From NCBI RefSeq assembly GCF_900197575.1, contig NZ_FZLN01000001.1, positions 992,001 through 1,056,000 of the forward strand: a stretch of DNA of 64,000 nucleotides. The letters run 5' to 3'. The translations under genes were made by a program, and so were the position numbers. Under the pieces are notes generated by a model. The model made no database searches and was not told the origin of the DNA. It saw only the letters and a list, made by a program, of their open reading frames with translations. Below, in pieces: positions 28,605 through 36,823 of this stretch (the stretch's first letter is position 1; each line of letters opens with the position of its first letter). The DNA is from Acinetobacter apis. Lineage in GTDB: Bacteria; Pseudomonadota; Gammaproteobacteria; Pseudomonadales; Moraxellaceae.

Positions 28605-30520
28605 AAATAAAATCTATACATTTATACAGTCATACAGGCAAAGTAAGAAATATATCCTTCAAAAAAAAGGGATTAAATATAATAACTGGAAGAAGTTCTA
28701 CTGGTAAATCTTCAATAATAAACATTATCGAATATTGTTTAGGAAAATCTGACTGTTTGATAGCTGAGGGAGTTATTACTTCCAAAGTGTTATGGGTAAG
28801 CGCTATCTATACCATTAATCAAGAAGATGTATTAGTTGCAAAAAAATTACCGCAAGATGGGAAATCCAGTTGTTCCTCTTTGATGCTTAAAAGAGGCATG
28901 AATCTTAAAGCATGTGACTTTGATGAGTTAAAAAATAATTCTACAGATGATTCTTTAACCATATTATTTAATAATTTACTTAAAATACCAGAAGAAATAA
29001 CCCATGTTAAAGATATTGAAACTCGCTCTAAATTTAGTGTGAACTTATCGCATACAAAGTACTATTTATTTCAACCACAATCTTTGATAGCCAATAAAGA
29101 CATACTATTTTATAGGCAATCAGAAAGCTATATCCCTCAAACTATAAAAGATACTTTTCCTATTCTAGTTAAAGCACAATCATTACAATATAGAGTTGCT
29201 CTAGAAAAATATAAAGAATTAATAAAAGAGATACAGGGGCTTGAAAAAAAAATTAATAATACTGAAAAAGATAGTAGTCACATCTCATTTGAAAAGTTAA
29301 AAGATGAAGCATCTAATCTGAATATTGATACATCAAGTATAGTATTTCCTCGAGACCTTTTAGATTTAATTGAGCATGAAATTCAAGAAACCAACAAGCT
29401 AAAAGGATTTGATGAGCGTATTACCAATATTCAAGAACAAATAATTGATCTAAAAAGAATTAAAAGTAAATTAATTAATGAAGAAGTACTTTTAAAAAAA
29501 TCATTTAAAGCAGAAAGCACTTATTTTACAAACCAAAGCTCATTAAAAGATAGATTGTCTGCGATATACGCTTTTAAAAATATAACGCAAACAGATAGTA
29601 AAAAATTTAATGAAATAAATGAGTTAGTTTTATTAGATTTAAAAAAAATTAAACGTGAATTAGAGTCTTATAACTCTGTTGATCAAGAATACAAAAATAA
29701 AGCTTTATTAGAAATTAATAAAAAAATTGATGATATAGATATTAGTATATCTAAACTAAACTCAAAGTTAGGAGACCTAAATCAGGCTAATGATATCTAT
29801 CTGAATAGTTCATTGAATATTGCCAATCACTATATTTTAATGGGAAAAACACAAAATTTTATTGAAAATATAGGTATTAAATCTACTCAAGAGTATCGAG
29901 AAGAACTATGGGTTAAAAACCAAGAGCTTTTACAACAAAAATCTTACGTAAAAGAATATAATAGTGTTCAAGAAAAGTTAGATTCAATAATTTTTCAAAT
30001 ATCTTTAAAAATTACCGAATATCTGAAACTTTTAAAATATGAACATGGCACATCTACAACTCGCTTTGATTTACAAAAATTGACATTAATTACTAATGAT
30101 TCAAATGGAAAGTTTATTCCTATGAATAGAATTGGTAGCGGTGCTAACCATTTAGCTTTACACATTTCAACTCTTCTTGCTTTCCATTATTACTTTCAAA
30201 AGTTCAATTGTCCAATTCCATCATTTATAATTTTCGATCAACCAAGCCAAGTATACTTTCCTAAACTAGGTTTGGAATCAGAAAAAAATTTAAATAATAG
30301 TGATTATTATAATTTAGATGATATTGAAGCTGTAAAGAATTTATTTAAGTTTTTAATAGAATTTACTAAAACTGAAGTTATTGACTTTCAAATTATAGTT
30401 ACAGAGCATGCTATTTTTGATGAGAATTGGTTTCAAGATTGCATGATTGAACCATTTTGGTATCCTTATGATGCCCTTGTACCTGATGATTGGCCCTCAA
30501 AAAGTGATTTATATTCTTAA
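28601..30520 (+). CDS. DUF3732 SMC/Rad50-like ATPase of an ABC-three-component system
   Basis: 639 residues. The N-terminus KGLNIITGRSSTGKSSIINI contains the P-loop and continues IEYCLGKSDCLIAEGVI, the DUF3732 hallmark. The central part (about 190-480) is lysine/glutamate-rich coiled coil. Near the C-terminus lie a signature-like RIGSGANHLALHIS, Walker B FIIFDQPSQVYFP, where Gln follows the Asp in place of the usual catalytic Glu, and an H-loop IVTEHAIF. Such ATPases are proposed sensors of foreign or abnormal DNA that control the nuclease partner. It is the last gene of the cassette and is followed by a strong hairpin. Confidence 0.88.
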   Translation: MKIKSIHLYSHTGKVRNISFKKKGLNIITGRSSTGKSSIINIIEYCLGKSDCLIAEGVITSKVLWVSAIYTINQEDVLVAKKLPQDGKSSCSSLMLKRGMNLKACDFDELKNNSTDDSLTILFNNLLKIPEEITHVKDIETRSKFSVNLSHTKYYLFQPQSLIANKDILFYRQSESYIPQTIKDTFPILVKAQSLQYRVALEKYKELIKEIQGLEKKINNTEKDSSHISFEKLKDEASNLNIDTSSIVFPRDLLDLIEHEIQETNKLKGFDERITNIQEQIIDLKRIKSKLINEEVLLKKSFKAESTYFTNQSSLKDRLSAIYAFKNITQTDSKKFNEINELVLLDLKKIKRELESYNSVDQEYKNKALLEINKKIDDIDISISKLNSKLGDLNQANDIYLNSSLNIANHYILMGKTQNFIENIGIKSTQEYREELWVKNQELLQQKSYVKEYNSVQEKLDSIIFQISLKITEYLKLLKYEHGTSTTRFDLQKLTLITNDSNGKFIPMNRIGSGANHLALHISTLLAFHYYFQKFNCPIPSFIIFDQPSQVYFPKLGLESEKNLNNSDYYNLDDIEAVKNLFKFLIEFTKTEVIDFQIIVTEHAIFDENWFQDCMIEPFWYPYDALVPDDWPSKSDLYS

Positions 30521-30544
30521 TAAATTGTAGCTATATAAAATAAT

Positions 30545-30575
30545 AAAAGAGACCTTAGCGAATTAAGGTCTCTTT
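30545..30575. terminator. Bidirectional hairpin terminator downstream of the ABC-3C cassette
   Basis: AAAGAGACCTTA and TAAGGTCTCTTT form a perfect 12-bp stem with a six-base loop. It serves the ATPase gene, and the ruined integrase reads into it from the other side. Confidence 0.88.
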
Positions 30576-31819
30576 CAACTCATCACAATAATCAGCCTAT
30601 CTTTGCATCATCACACGGCGTTTATCTAAATGCTTTGTTCGGTTATATGCCCTACCGTAAGAGTCTCGTACAGCATGAGCCAGTTGTTGTTCAATAATAT
30701 TTACTGGAAACTCTAACACTTCATCGAGTAAAGTACGTATAATGGCTCTAAAACCATGCCCTACCATGTCATCTTTTGAATATTCCATACAGCGTAAAGC
30801 CATATTAATTGTCATTTCTGAAATAGGACGTTTAAGCGAAGACTGACTAGGAAACACAAATTCAGAATGGCTAGAAAACTTATAAGTCTCTTTAAATATG
30901 ACCAATACTTGTGTAGATAACGGAACAATATGTTCTAGCCCTGTTCTGCTTGCTGTTTTAGGCGGTGTATAGCTCCATGTAGCATCATTTAAGTCTATGT
31001 CTGCCCATTTAGCGTTACGAAGCTCTCCAATACGTACAAACACCAATAGCGCTAATTGTAATGCAAGCTTAACTAGCTCAGACTGGCTTTTATATGCATC
31101 AATATTTACCAATAATTGCGCAAAGTCGTTAGGTTCAGTCAAAGCTGCATAATGTTTGGTTTCTTTCTTTATAATGGTACCAGCCAGATCTAATGGTACC
31201 AGCCAGATCTGCAGCAATATCACGTTCACATAAACCACGCTTCACTGCAAACCTAAACACTTGAGACGCTTTAGAACGTAACCTTAAAGCATTCTCAACA
31301 TATCCTTTGGCTTCTTCTTTCTCAATCGCTTTAATTAAGTGTTTGGCCTTAATGTCTGTAATGGCCATTTTGCCAATTTCACGGTAAAGCTTTTGGTAAA
31401 TACGTTCATTCCGAACCATTGTACCTGGTGCTAACTTCTCTTTACTTTTATAAAGTTCAGCAATCGCTTCAAACGTATTTTCTCTTTTTTCACGCTCAGC
31501 ATTTACAATATTTTCTTTTTGTTCTTGCGGGTCAATATTCTGAGCAATCATTGCACGATACTGTTCACGCAATTCACGTGCTTTCGCTAAAGAAAGTTCA
31601 GGATAATAACCAAGAGACAATGTATTTCTTTTTTTACTAATTGAGCGTGTATAGCCAAATCTCCACATCATTGTATTATTTTTTCGAATTATAAAATTCA
31701 ATCCATGACCATCAGACACACGAATATCTTTATCTAACCCATTATTTGAATTAGATTTTAGTTATCGAATTTTGGCTTTAATTTTTGCTATCAGAAAACG
31801 GAATAACTTGTTTTGGCAT
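30555..31819 (-). pseudogene. int: Tyrosine integrase (P4-like), multiply disrupted
   Basis: Remnant of a roughly 400-residue tyrosine recombinase next to tRNA-Arg. The arm- and core-binding halves (FGYTRSISKKRNTLSLGYYP, then KLYREIGKMAITDIKAKHLI) and the catalytic half (FVRIGELRNAKWADIDL, GHGFRAIIRTLLDE, AHAVRDSYGRAYNRT) lie in two different frames. Visible lesions: a perfect 19-bp tandem duplication at 31172-31210 shifts the frame; an A5 tract (31782-31786) breaks the probable start MPKQVIPFSDSK; an in-frame TAA lies at 31762-31764; and a TAG at 30597-30599 stands where the family's final W normally follows MMQ. The catalytic Arg, His-x-x-Arg and Tyr are still recognisable. It is very unlikely to be active. 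Confidence 0.88.
31172..31210. repeat. 19-bp perfect tandem duplication inside the integrase
   Basis: AATGGTACCAGCCAGATCT occurs twice in a row (31173-31191 and 31192-31210), with one more base of the period on the left. Because 19 is not a multiple of three, it shifts the frame. Removing one copy restores a continuous reading, DIAADLAGTI then IKKETKHYAALTE. Confidence 0.95.
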
Positions 31820-31899
31820 GTTTTTGCGTTACACATATGAGTACACAAAGTACTGTAACGCAACCTGTACTCTTAAAATGCGTTACAACTCTATTCAAG

Positions 31900-31974
31900 T
31901 TTATACAACTTTACACAGGTTACAAGCTCTAAGATTATTATTATTCAACACTTTACGCAATTTTATACAACTTT
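31900..31974. repeat. Paired direct repeats beside tRNA-Arg, possible integrase arm sites
   Basis: TTTATACAACTTT occurs at 31900-31912 and again at 31962-31974, each followed by a TACA or GTACA-like end. It lies between the probable integrase start and the tRNA 3' end, where integrase arm-type sites are usually found. Confidence 0.45.
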
Positions 31975-31986
31975 GTACAATGTAAT

Positions 31987-32062
31987 TGGTGCGCCCAGCG
32001 GGACTCGAACCCACTCCACAGGCTTCGGAAACCTGTACTCTATCCAGTTAAGCTATAGGCGC
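31987..32062 (-). tRNA. tRNA-Arg (CCG)
   Basis: A 76-base cloverleaf on the minus strand. The acceptor stem GCGCCTA pairs with TGGGCGC, the D-arm is AGCTTAACTGGATAGAGT, the anticodon loop is TTCCGAA with anticodon CCG, and the T-arm is GGGTTCGAGTCCC. CCA is encoded at the end. Its 3' end faces the integrase remnant, so it is the likely attachment site of the island. Confidence 0.96.
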
Positions 32063-32222
32063 ATTACGCGCACATCATACCAAAAAAAATACGTAGGTAA
32101 AGCAATCATTCTAAAGTAAATTTTTAATGTACAGGTTTTAACCACTTCGTTATTAGGTGATTTTGGTAAGAAGGCTTGGCTTATTTTGCAATATGTTTCA
32201 CAATATAGCGAAATAGATTGGT

Positions 32223-33164
32223 ATGAGAAGTTGCATGACAAATGCTTTAATGCTGCATGAGCTGTCCAAAACCTATAAAAACGGTTTTCAGGCTTTAAAA
32301 GGTGTAAGTTTAACAGTACCTCAAGGAGAGTTTTATGCTCTGCTTGGTCCAAATGGTGCTGGGAAATCGACGACTATTGGCATTATCAGTTCATTATCAA
32401 AACAAACGTCAGGGCAAGTCAATATCTTTGGTTATGATTTGGCAACGCACCCGTCCGAGGCAAAGCAACACTTAGGTGTTGTACCACAAGAGTTTAACTT
32501 TGGTCACTTTGAAAAACCGCTTGATATTCTCATCACGCAAGCAGGTTTTTACGGCATTCCTAAAAAAGTAGCAGCAGCACGGGCAGAAGAATATTTGGAA
32601 AAGCTAGGATTATGGTCGAAGCGAAATATTCAATCGAGAATGTTGTCTGGTGGTATGAAGCGCCGCTTAATGATTGCTCGTGCACTCATGCACAAACCAC
32701 AACTTTTAATTCTAGATGAGCCCACCGCAGGGGTCGACATTGAACTACGACGCTCTATGTGGAGTTTTCTACAAGAAATTAATGATCAAGGCACTGCGAT
32801 TATTCTAACCACACATTACTTAGAAGAAGCTGAAATGCTTTGCCGTCGTATTGCAATCATTGATCAAGGGGTGATTAAAGAAGATACCTCAATGAAATCG
32901 TTTTTGAATCAGCTGACAGAAGAGTCTTTTATCTTTGATTTGCAAACAGCAATTGAACCGATTGAACTTGAGCTGATTGGTATTCAATTTAATTTAATTG
33001 ACCCTGTCACGCTAGAAGTGACTATTCATAAAAACCACACATTGAATGAATTATTTCAACTTTTCGAAGCGCTTGGCATTCAAATTCGCGGCATGCGTAA
33101 TAAAGCAAACCGTTTAGAAGAGTTGTTTGTTAAAATGGTTGAGAACAAAGAGGCAGTTTCATGA
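32223..33164 (+). CDS. yadG: ABC-2 transporter ATP-binding protein (YadG-like)
   Basis: ATPase subunit of an ABC-2 type exporter. The Walker A motif is GPNGAGKST, the signature is MLSGGMKRRLMIARAL, Walker B is LLILDEPTAGVD, and the H-loop is LTTHYLEEAEMLC. It is related to E. coli YadG. The first ATG is used here; Met5 (32235) is an alternative. The stop overlaps the permease gene by ATGA. The substrate is unknown. Confidence 0.88.
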   Translation: MRSCMTNALMLHELSKTYKNGFQALKGVSLTVPQGEFYALLGPNGAGKSTTIGIISSLSKQTSGQVNIFGYDLATHPSEAKQHLGVVPQEFNFGHFEKPLDILITQAGFYGIPKKVAAARAEEYLEKLGLWSKRNIQSRMLSGGMKRRLMIARALMHKPQLLILDEPTAGVDIELRRSMWSFLQEINDQGTAIILTTHYLEEAEMLCRRIAIIDQGVIKEDTSMKSFLNQLTEESFIFDLQTAIEPIELELIGIQFNLIDPVTLEVTIHKNHTLNELFQLFEALGIQIRGMRNKANRLEELFVKMVENKEAVS

Positions 33165-33934
33165 ATATTACACAACTGCGTATTGCCCTATGGACTCTTG
33201 TCTCTAAAGAAGTCCGCCGCTTCATGCGAATTTGGCCACAAACATTACTGCCTCCTGCCATTACCATGAGTTTGTATTTTGTGATTTTTGGCAATTTAGT
33301 TGGCTCACGCATTGGTGACATGGGTGGATTCACCTATATGCAATTCATTGTACCTGGCTTAATTATGATGGCAGTGATTACCAACAGCTATTCAAATGTC
33401 TGTTCAAGCTTTTTTAGTGCAAAGTTTCAGCATAGCATTGAAGAGCTAATTGTGAGTCCAATTCCATTATCATTGGTTTTGTGGGGATATGTCATTGGTG
33501 GAATTTGCCGTGGTGCTTTGGTCGGGTTAATTGTGACCACAGTCAGTTTATTCTTCACACATTTGGCAATTCATAATATTTTAATTACGCTGTATACCGT
33601 GATTGTCACTAGTATTTTATTTTCATTGGCAGGCTTTATTAATGCCATTTATGCAAAGTCGTTTGATGATATTTCAATTATCCCAACCTTTGTTTTAACA
33701 CCCCTCACCTATTTAGGTGGTGTATTTTATGCCATCAGTGAACTCAGCCCACTTTGGCAGAAACTGTCATTGGTAAATCCTATTGTGTATATGGTCAATG
33801 CATTTCGTTACGGTATTTTAGGGCACAGTGATGTGAACGTCACCACATCGCTTATTGTCATGACAGTATTTTGTGCTGCTTTTTATATTATTGCTTATTA
33901 TTTATTATCTCGTGGTTCAGGAATACGTGAATGA
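33161..33934 (+). CDS. yadH: ABC-2 transporter permease (YadH-like)
   Basis: 257-residue inner-membrane permease with six hydrophobic segments. Landmarks include LLPPAITMSLYFVIFGNLVG, PLSLVLWGYVIGGICRG, and FVLTPLTYLGGVFYAISEL, typical of ABC-2 family exporters. It pairs with the ATPase before it and overlaps queF after it (ATGA), giving a tightly coupled three-gene unit. Confidence 0.9.
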   Translation: MNITQLRIALWTLVSKEVRRFMRIWPQTLLPPAITMSLYFVIFGNLVGSRIGDMGGFTYMQFIVPGLIMMAVITNSYSNVCSSFFSAKFQHSIEELIVSPIPLSLVLWGYVIGGICRGALVGLIVTTVSLFFTHLAIHNILITLYTVIVTSILFSLAGFINAIYAKSFDDISIIPTFVLTPLTYLGGVFYAISELSPLWQKLSLVNPIVYMVNAFRYGILGHSDVNVTTSLIVMTVFCAAFYIIAYYLLSRGSGIRE

Positions 33935-34746
33935 GTGTAGAACAATCTTTATTAGGTAAAGATACCAACTATCCAACCGAATATCAGCCATCCATTCTTT
34001 TTCCGATTGCACGTGCGCCATCGCGTGAGTTGTATCAAGAGATTGAAGGTATCCAACTAGGTACTGATTGGTGGCATGTATTTGAACTGTCATGGTTAAA
34101 TGAACATGCTGTTCCACAAGTTGCTATTGGACGGTTGAGTATTCCTGCAACCTCACCTTATTTGATTGAATCAAAATCACTAAAATTGTATTTCAACAGT
34201 TTAAACTTCACTCAATTTGAATCTAAAACCAAGCTGATTGCAACCGTAGAGCACGATTTGTCACATGCAGCGCAAGCAACTGTGCAACTTGAGTTGATTG
34301 ATGCCAATGGACTACAAGTCGACCAGCCACTTGGTTTATGCATTGATGACCTAAAACCAACAGCTCAGTCACATATACCTGATGCGAAGCTGCTTGCAAA
34401 CGCTGCATCTAATGAACAAATTGAAGAGTATTTGCACTGTAACCTACTGAGAAGTAACTGCCCTGTGACTGGTCAGCCAGATTGGGGAACGTTGTTTATT
34501 CGTTATGAAGGCAAAAAAATATGCCACAACAGTTTACTTGCTTATATTTTGTCGTATAGACAACACAATGGTTTTCACGAACAGTGTGTTGAGCATATTT
34601 TTGCAGATCTATGGACAAAACTACAGCCTAAAAAATTAATGGTTTATGCAGCTTATACACGTCGTGGTGGCTTGGATATTAACCCCTGCCGTGTTTCTCA
34701 GCAAGATTGGCTACCAAAGCAACCTCTTCGCTTGGCTCGACAGTAA
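33931..34746 (+). CDS. queF: NADPH-dependent 7-cyano-7-deazaguanine reductase
   Basis: Reduces preQ0 to preQ1 in queuosine synthesis. The QueF motif ESKSLKLYFNS lies in the N-terminal half. The active-site cysteine is in RSNCPVTGQPDWG. The C-terminal tunnel-fold repeat includes HNSLLAYILSYRQHNGFHEQ. The length of 271 residues matches the long bimodular (E. coli-type) enzyme. It is coupled to the ABC-2 transporter genes, which is not an obvious functional partner. Confidence 0.95.
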   Translation: MSVEQSLLGKDTNYPTEYQPSILFPIARAPSRELYQEIEGIQLGTDWWHVFELSWLNEHAVPQVAIGRLSIPATSPYLIESKSLKLYFNSLNFTQFESKTKLIATVEHDLSHAAQATVQLELIDANGLQVDQPLGLCIDDLKPTAQSHIPDAKLLANAASNEQIEEYLHCNLLRSNCPVTGQPDWGTLFIRYEGKKICHNSLLAYILSYRQHNGFHEQCVEHIFADLWTKLQPKKLMVYAAYTRRGGLDINPCRVSQQDWLPKQPLRLARQ

Positions 34747-34901
34747 ATCTAACTTGCGGTGTGAAATGCGGTATATATTAATATGCCCATTCACACTGTT
34801 AAAATTTATCGATAAAGCAACTATAAAGTCGAGAGATTCAAGGTTATAATTGCAGTCATTAAATCAATAATGAATAACGCATTAATAATCTTCGCTGACG
34901 G

Positions 34902-35567
34902 ATGAGTGAGAAATTTATGGCATATTTTGGATTTACTCCATCACCTGAGTTGCTTTCAAAAGTTCAAACTCTCATTGCAAAAAAAAATAGTTCAGAAAAA
35001 CTCTATGAGTATCGAGATGAAATTGCATTAATGATCAATCAAGAAATTATTGATGCGTTACTTGGCAATGTCGTTAAAAATTTCCCTCCAAGCGATAAAA
35101 AAGAAACTGCTGAAAAATTAGCACGATTCATTCAATCTAGCGTTGCTGTATTGTTGAAACAACTCTTGGGTAAAGCCTCTAATGCAACTGTGCAGCAATC
35201 TATTACTTTTTCTAAGAAAAGTTTATTTCAAAACCATGCCAAAGCATACTTTATTGGTGAAACCCTTGATCGCCCTATTGTAATTAACCTCAAACAAAGT
35301 TTTGCTGCATTAAAAGCAGGTGAAAAAGTAGATTTAACACTTTTGGCAGAAGACTATAAATTGTTTGCTGATGAAACCATCCGTCATTTTATGCATGATT
35401 TTTATCAAACGCTTGATCTTGGCATGATCAAAAGAAAAACAGCAGATATTGGCTGTACAGCCACCACCAAAGCTGTGCGCATTGCCATTGATAAAATTAT
35501 TCCACATCTTAATAAAGATGAACTGAAAGTGCTTGCAACACATCACGACCAATTGTTTTTTGAATAG
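34902..35567 (+). CDS. Conserved hypothetical protein
   Basis: A 221-residue soluble, largely helical protein without a signal or membrane segment. Recognisable stretches are LARFIQSSVAVLLKQLLGKA and ADETIRHFMHDFYQTLDLGM. I do not recognise the family. It reads as a normal core gene in composition, and lies between queF and rodA with its own gap of about 150 bases upstream. An internal ATG at 34917 is an alternative start. Confidence 0.7.
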   Translation: MSEKFMAYFGFTPSPELLSKVQTLIAKKNSSEKLYEYRDEIALMINQEIIDALLGNVVKNFPPSDKKETAEKLARFIQSSVAVLLKQLLGKASNATVQQSITFSKKSLFQNHAKAYFIGETLDRPIVINLKQSFAALKAGEKVDLTLLAEDYKLFADETIRHFMHDFYQTLDLGMIKRKTADIGCTATTKAVRIAIDKIIPHLNKDELKVLATHHDQLFFE

Positions 35568-35668
35568 TCCATATTTGGTTCAACTCATCGACACAAGATC
35601 AAACTTAAGCTTTGTCTTTGGTTATGCTAGCATTTCAACTGCTGTCCACTCATTATTAAGACCACATC

Positions 35669-36808
35669 ATGCCACCTATTCAATCTAAATTTTTACGCCA
35701 AGCGCCTCGTGATGGGCTTAGTACTGCGATGAAACCATCACGCTGGCAAAAAATTCATCTTGATCCTTGGCTGTCTCTATTTTTATTCCTGAATGCATGT
35801 TTAGGCTTATTTGTTTTATATAGCGCTTCAGCACAAAATATTGCATTGGTAACCAAGCAAGCTATGAGCTTTGGAATTGGCTTTACCGTCATGATTATCA
35901 TTGCGCAAATTCCACCCAAAGTATTTCAAACCTTTTCACCCTACTTTTATTTATTTGCGGTGGTGTGTTTGGTTGCAGTGAAGTTATTTGGTGAAATTCG
36001 GATGGGTGCTCAACGATGGTTAGATGTACCTGGGATAGGCAGTGTTCAACCCAGTGAGTTCATGAAAATCGGTATGCCCATGATGGCCGCTTGGTTTTTA
36101 ACACGCTATCCCTTACCACCAAGTTTTAAAAATGTTGTTATCACCTTAGTATTGGTATTCATCCCATTTATTTTGATTGCAGAGCAACCTGACTTAGGTA
36201 CCTCATTGCTTGTGATGGGTGGTGGCATTTTTGTGTTATTTCTAAGTGGTTTATCGTGGAAACTGATTGGTTTTTCGTTGGCTGCTGCAGGTATTGTTAT
36301 TCCTGTAGCTTGGGAATTTTTATTGCATGATTACCAACGTCAGCGTGTCCTGACCTTACTTGACCCTGAAGCAGATGCACTAGGGACAGGTTGGAATATT
36401 ATCCAATCTAAAACTGCTATTGGTTCTGGCGGTTTTTCAGGAAAAGGATTTTTAAATGGGACACAATCACACTTACACTTCTTGCCCGAAGGACATACTG
36501 ATTTTGTCATTGCTGCATATTCTGAAGAATTTGGCTTGATTGGCGTATGCATATTAATCCTTTTATATTTTGCAATTATTTGTCGTACCTTTCAAATTGG
36601 TATGCAATCGTTTCATAACTATGGCCGATTGCTAGCAAGTGCATACAGTTTGTCATTTTTTGTATATGTCTTTGTAAATGCAGGCATGGTGAGTGGCATT
36701 TTACCTGTAGTCGGTGTACCTTTACCTTTCATGAGTTATGGCGGAACTGCTATTATTACGCTAATGACATCTTTTGGCATTGTGATGTCGATACATACAC
36801 ATCGCTAA
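35669..36808 (+). CDS. rodA: Rod shape-determining SEDS glycosyltransferase RodA
   Basis: Polytopic inner-membrane peptidoglycan polymerase of the elongasome and partner of PBP2. About ten hydrophobic segments are visible. Landmarks include FGEIRMGAQRWLDVPGIG, SVQPSEFMKIG, EQPDLGTSLLVMGGG, FLPEGHTDFVIAAYSEEFG, and the C-terminal VGVPLPFMSYGGTA of SEDS proteins. The length is 379 residues. It is followed closely by mltB and then rlpA, a common cell-wall cluster. Confidence 0.95.
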   Translation: MPPIQSKFLRQAPRDGLSTAMKPSRWQKIHLDPWLSLFLFLNACLGLFVLYSASAQNIALVTKQAMSFGIGFTVMIIIAQIPPKVFQTFSPYFYLFAVVCLVAVKLFGEIRMGAQRWLDVPGIGSVQPSEFMKIGMPMMAAWFLTRYPLPPSFKNVVITLVLVFIPFILIAEQPDLGTSLLVMGGGIFVLFLSGLSWKLIGFSLAAAGIVIPVAWEFLLHDYQRQRVLTLLDPEADALGTGWNIIQSKTAIGSGGFSGKGFLNGTQSHLHFLPEGHTDFVIAAYSEEFGLIGVCILILLYFAIICRTFQIGMQSFHNYGRLLASAYSLSFFVYVFVNAGMVSGILPVVGVPLPFMSYGGTAIITLMTSFGIVMSIHTHR

Positions 36809-36823
36809 TTTTTGGACTTTATT

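Noticed and set aside
30597-31719. Two separate functional integrase genes
   Set aside because: The two open frames are halves of one protein separated by the 19-bp duplication; neither half alone has a complete recombinase.
34750-34800. GTGTGAA / TTCACAC inverted repeat after queF as a terminator
   Set aside because: The arms are short, the loop is long, and there is no proper T-run.
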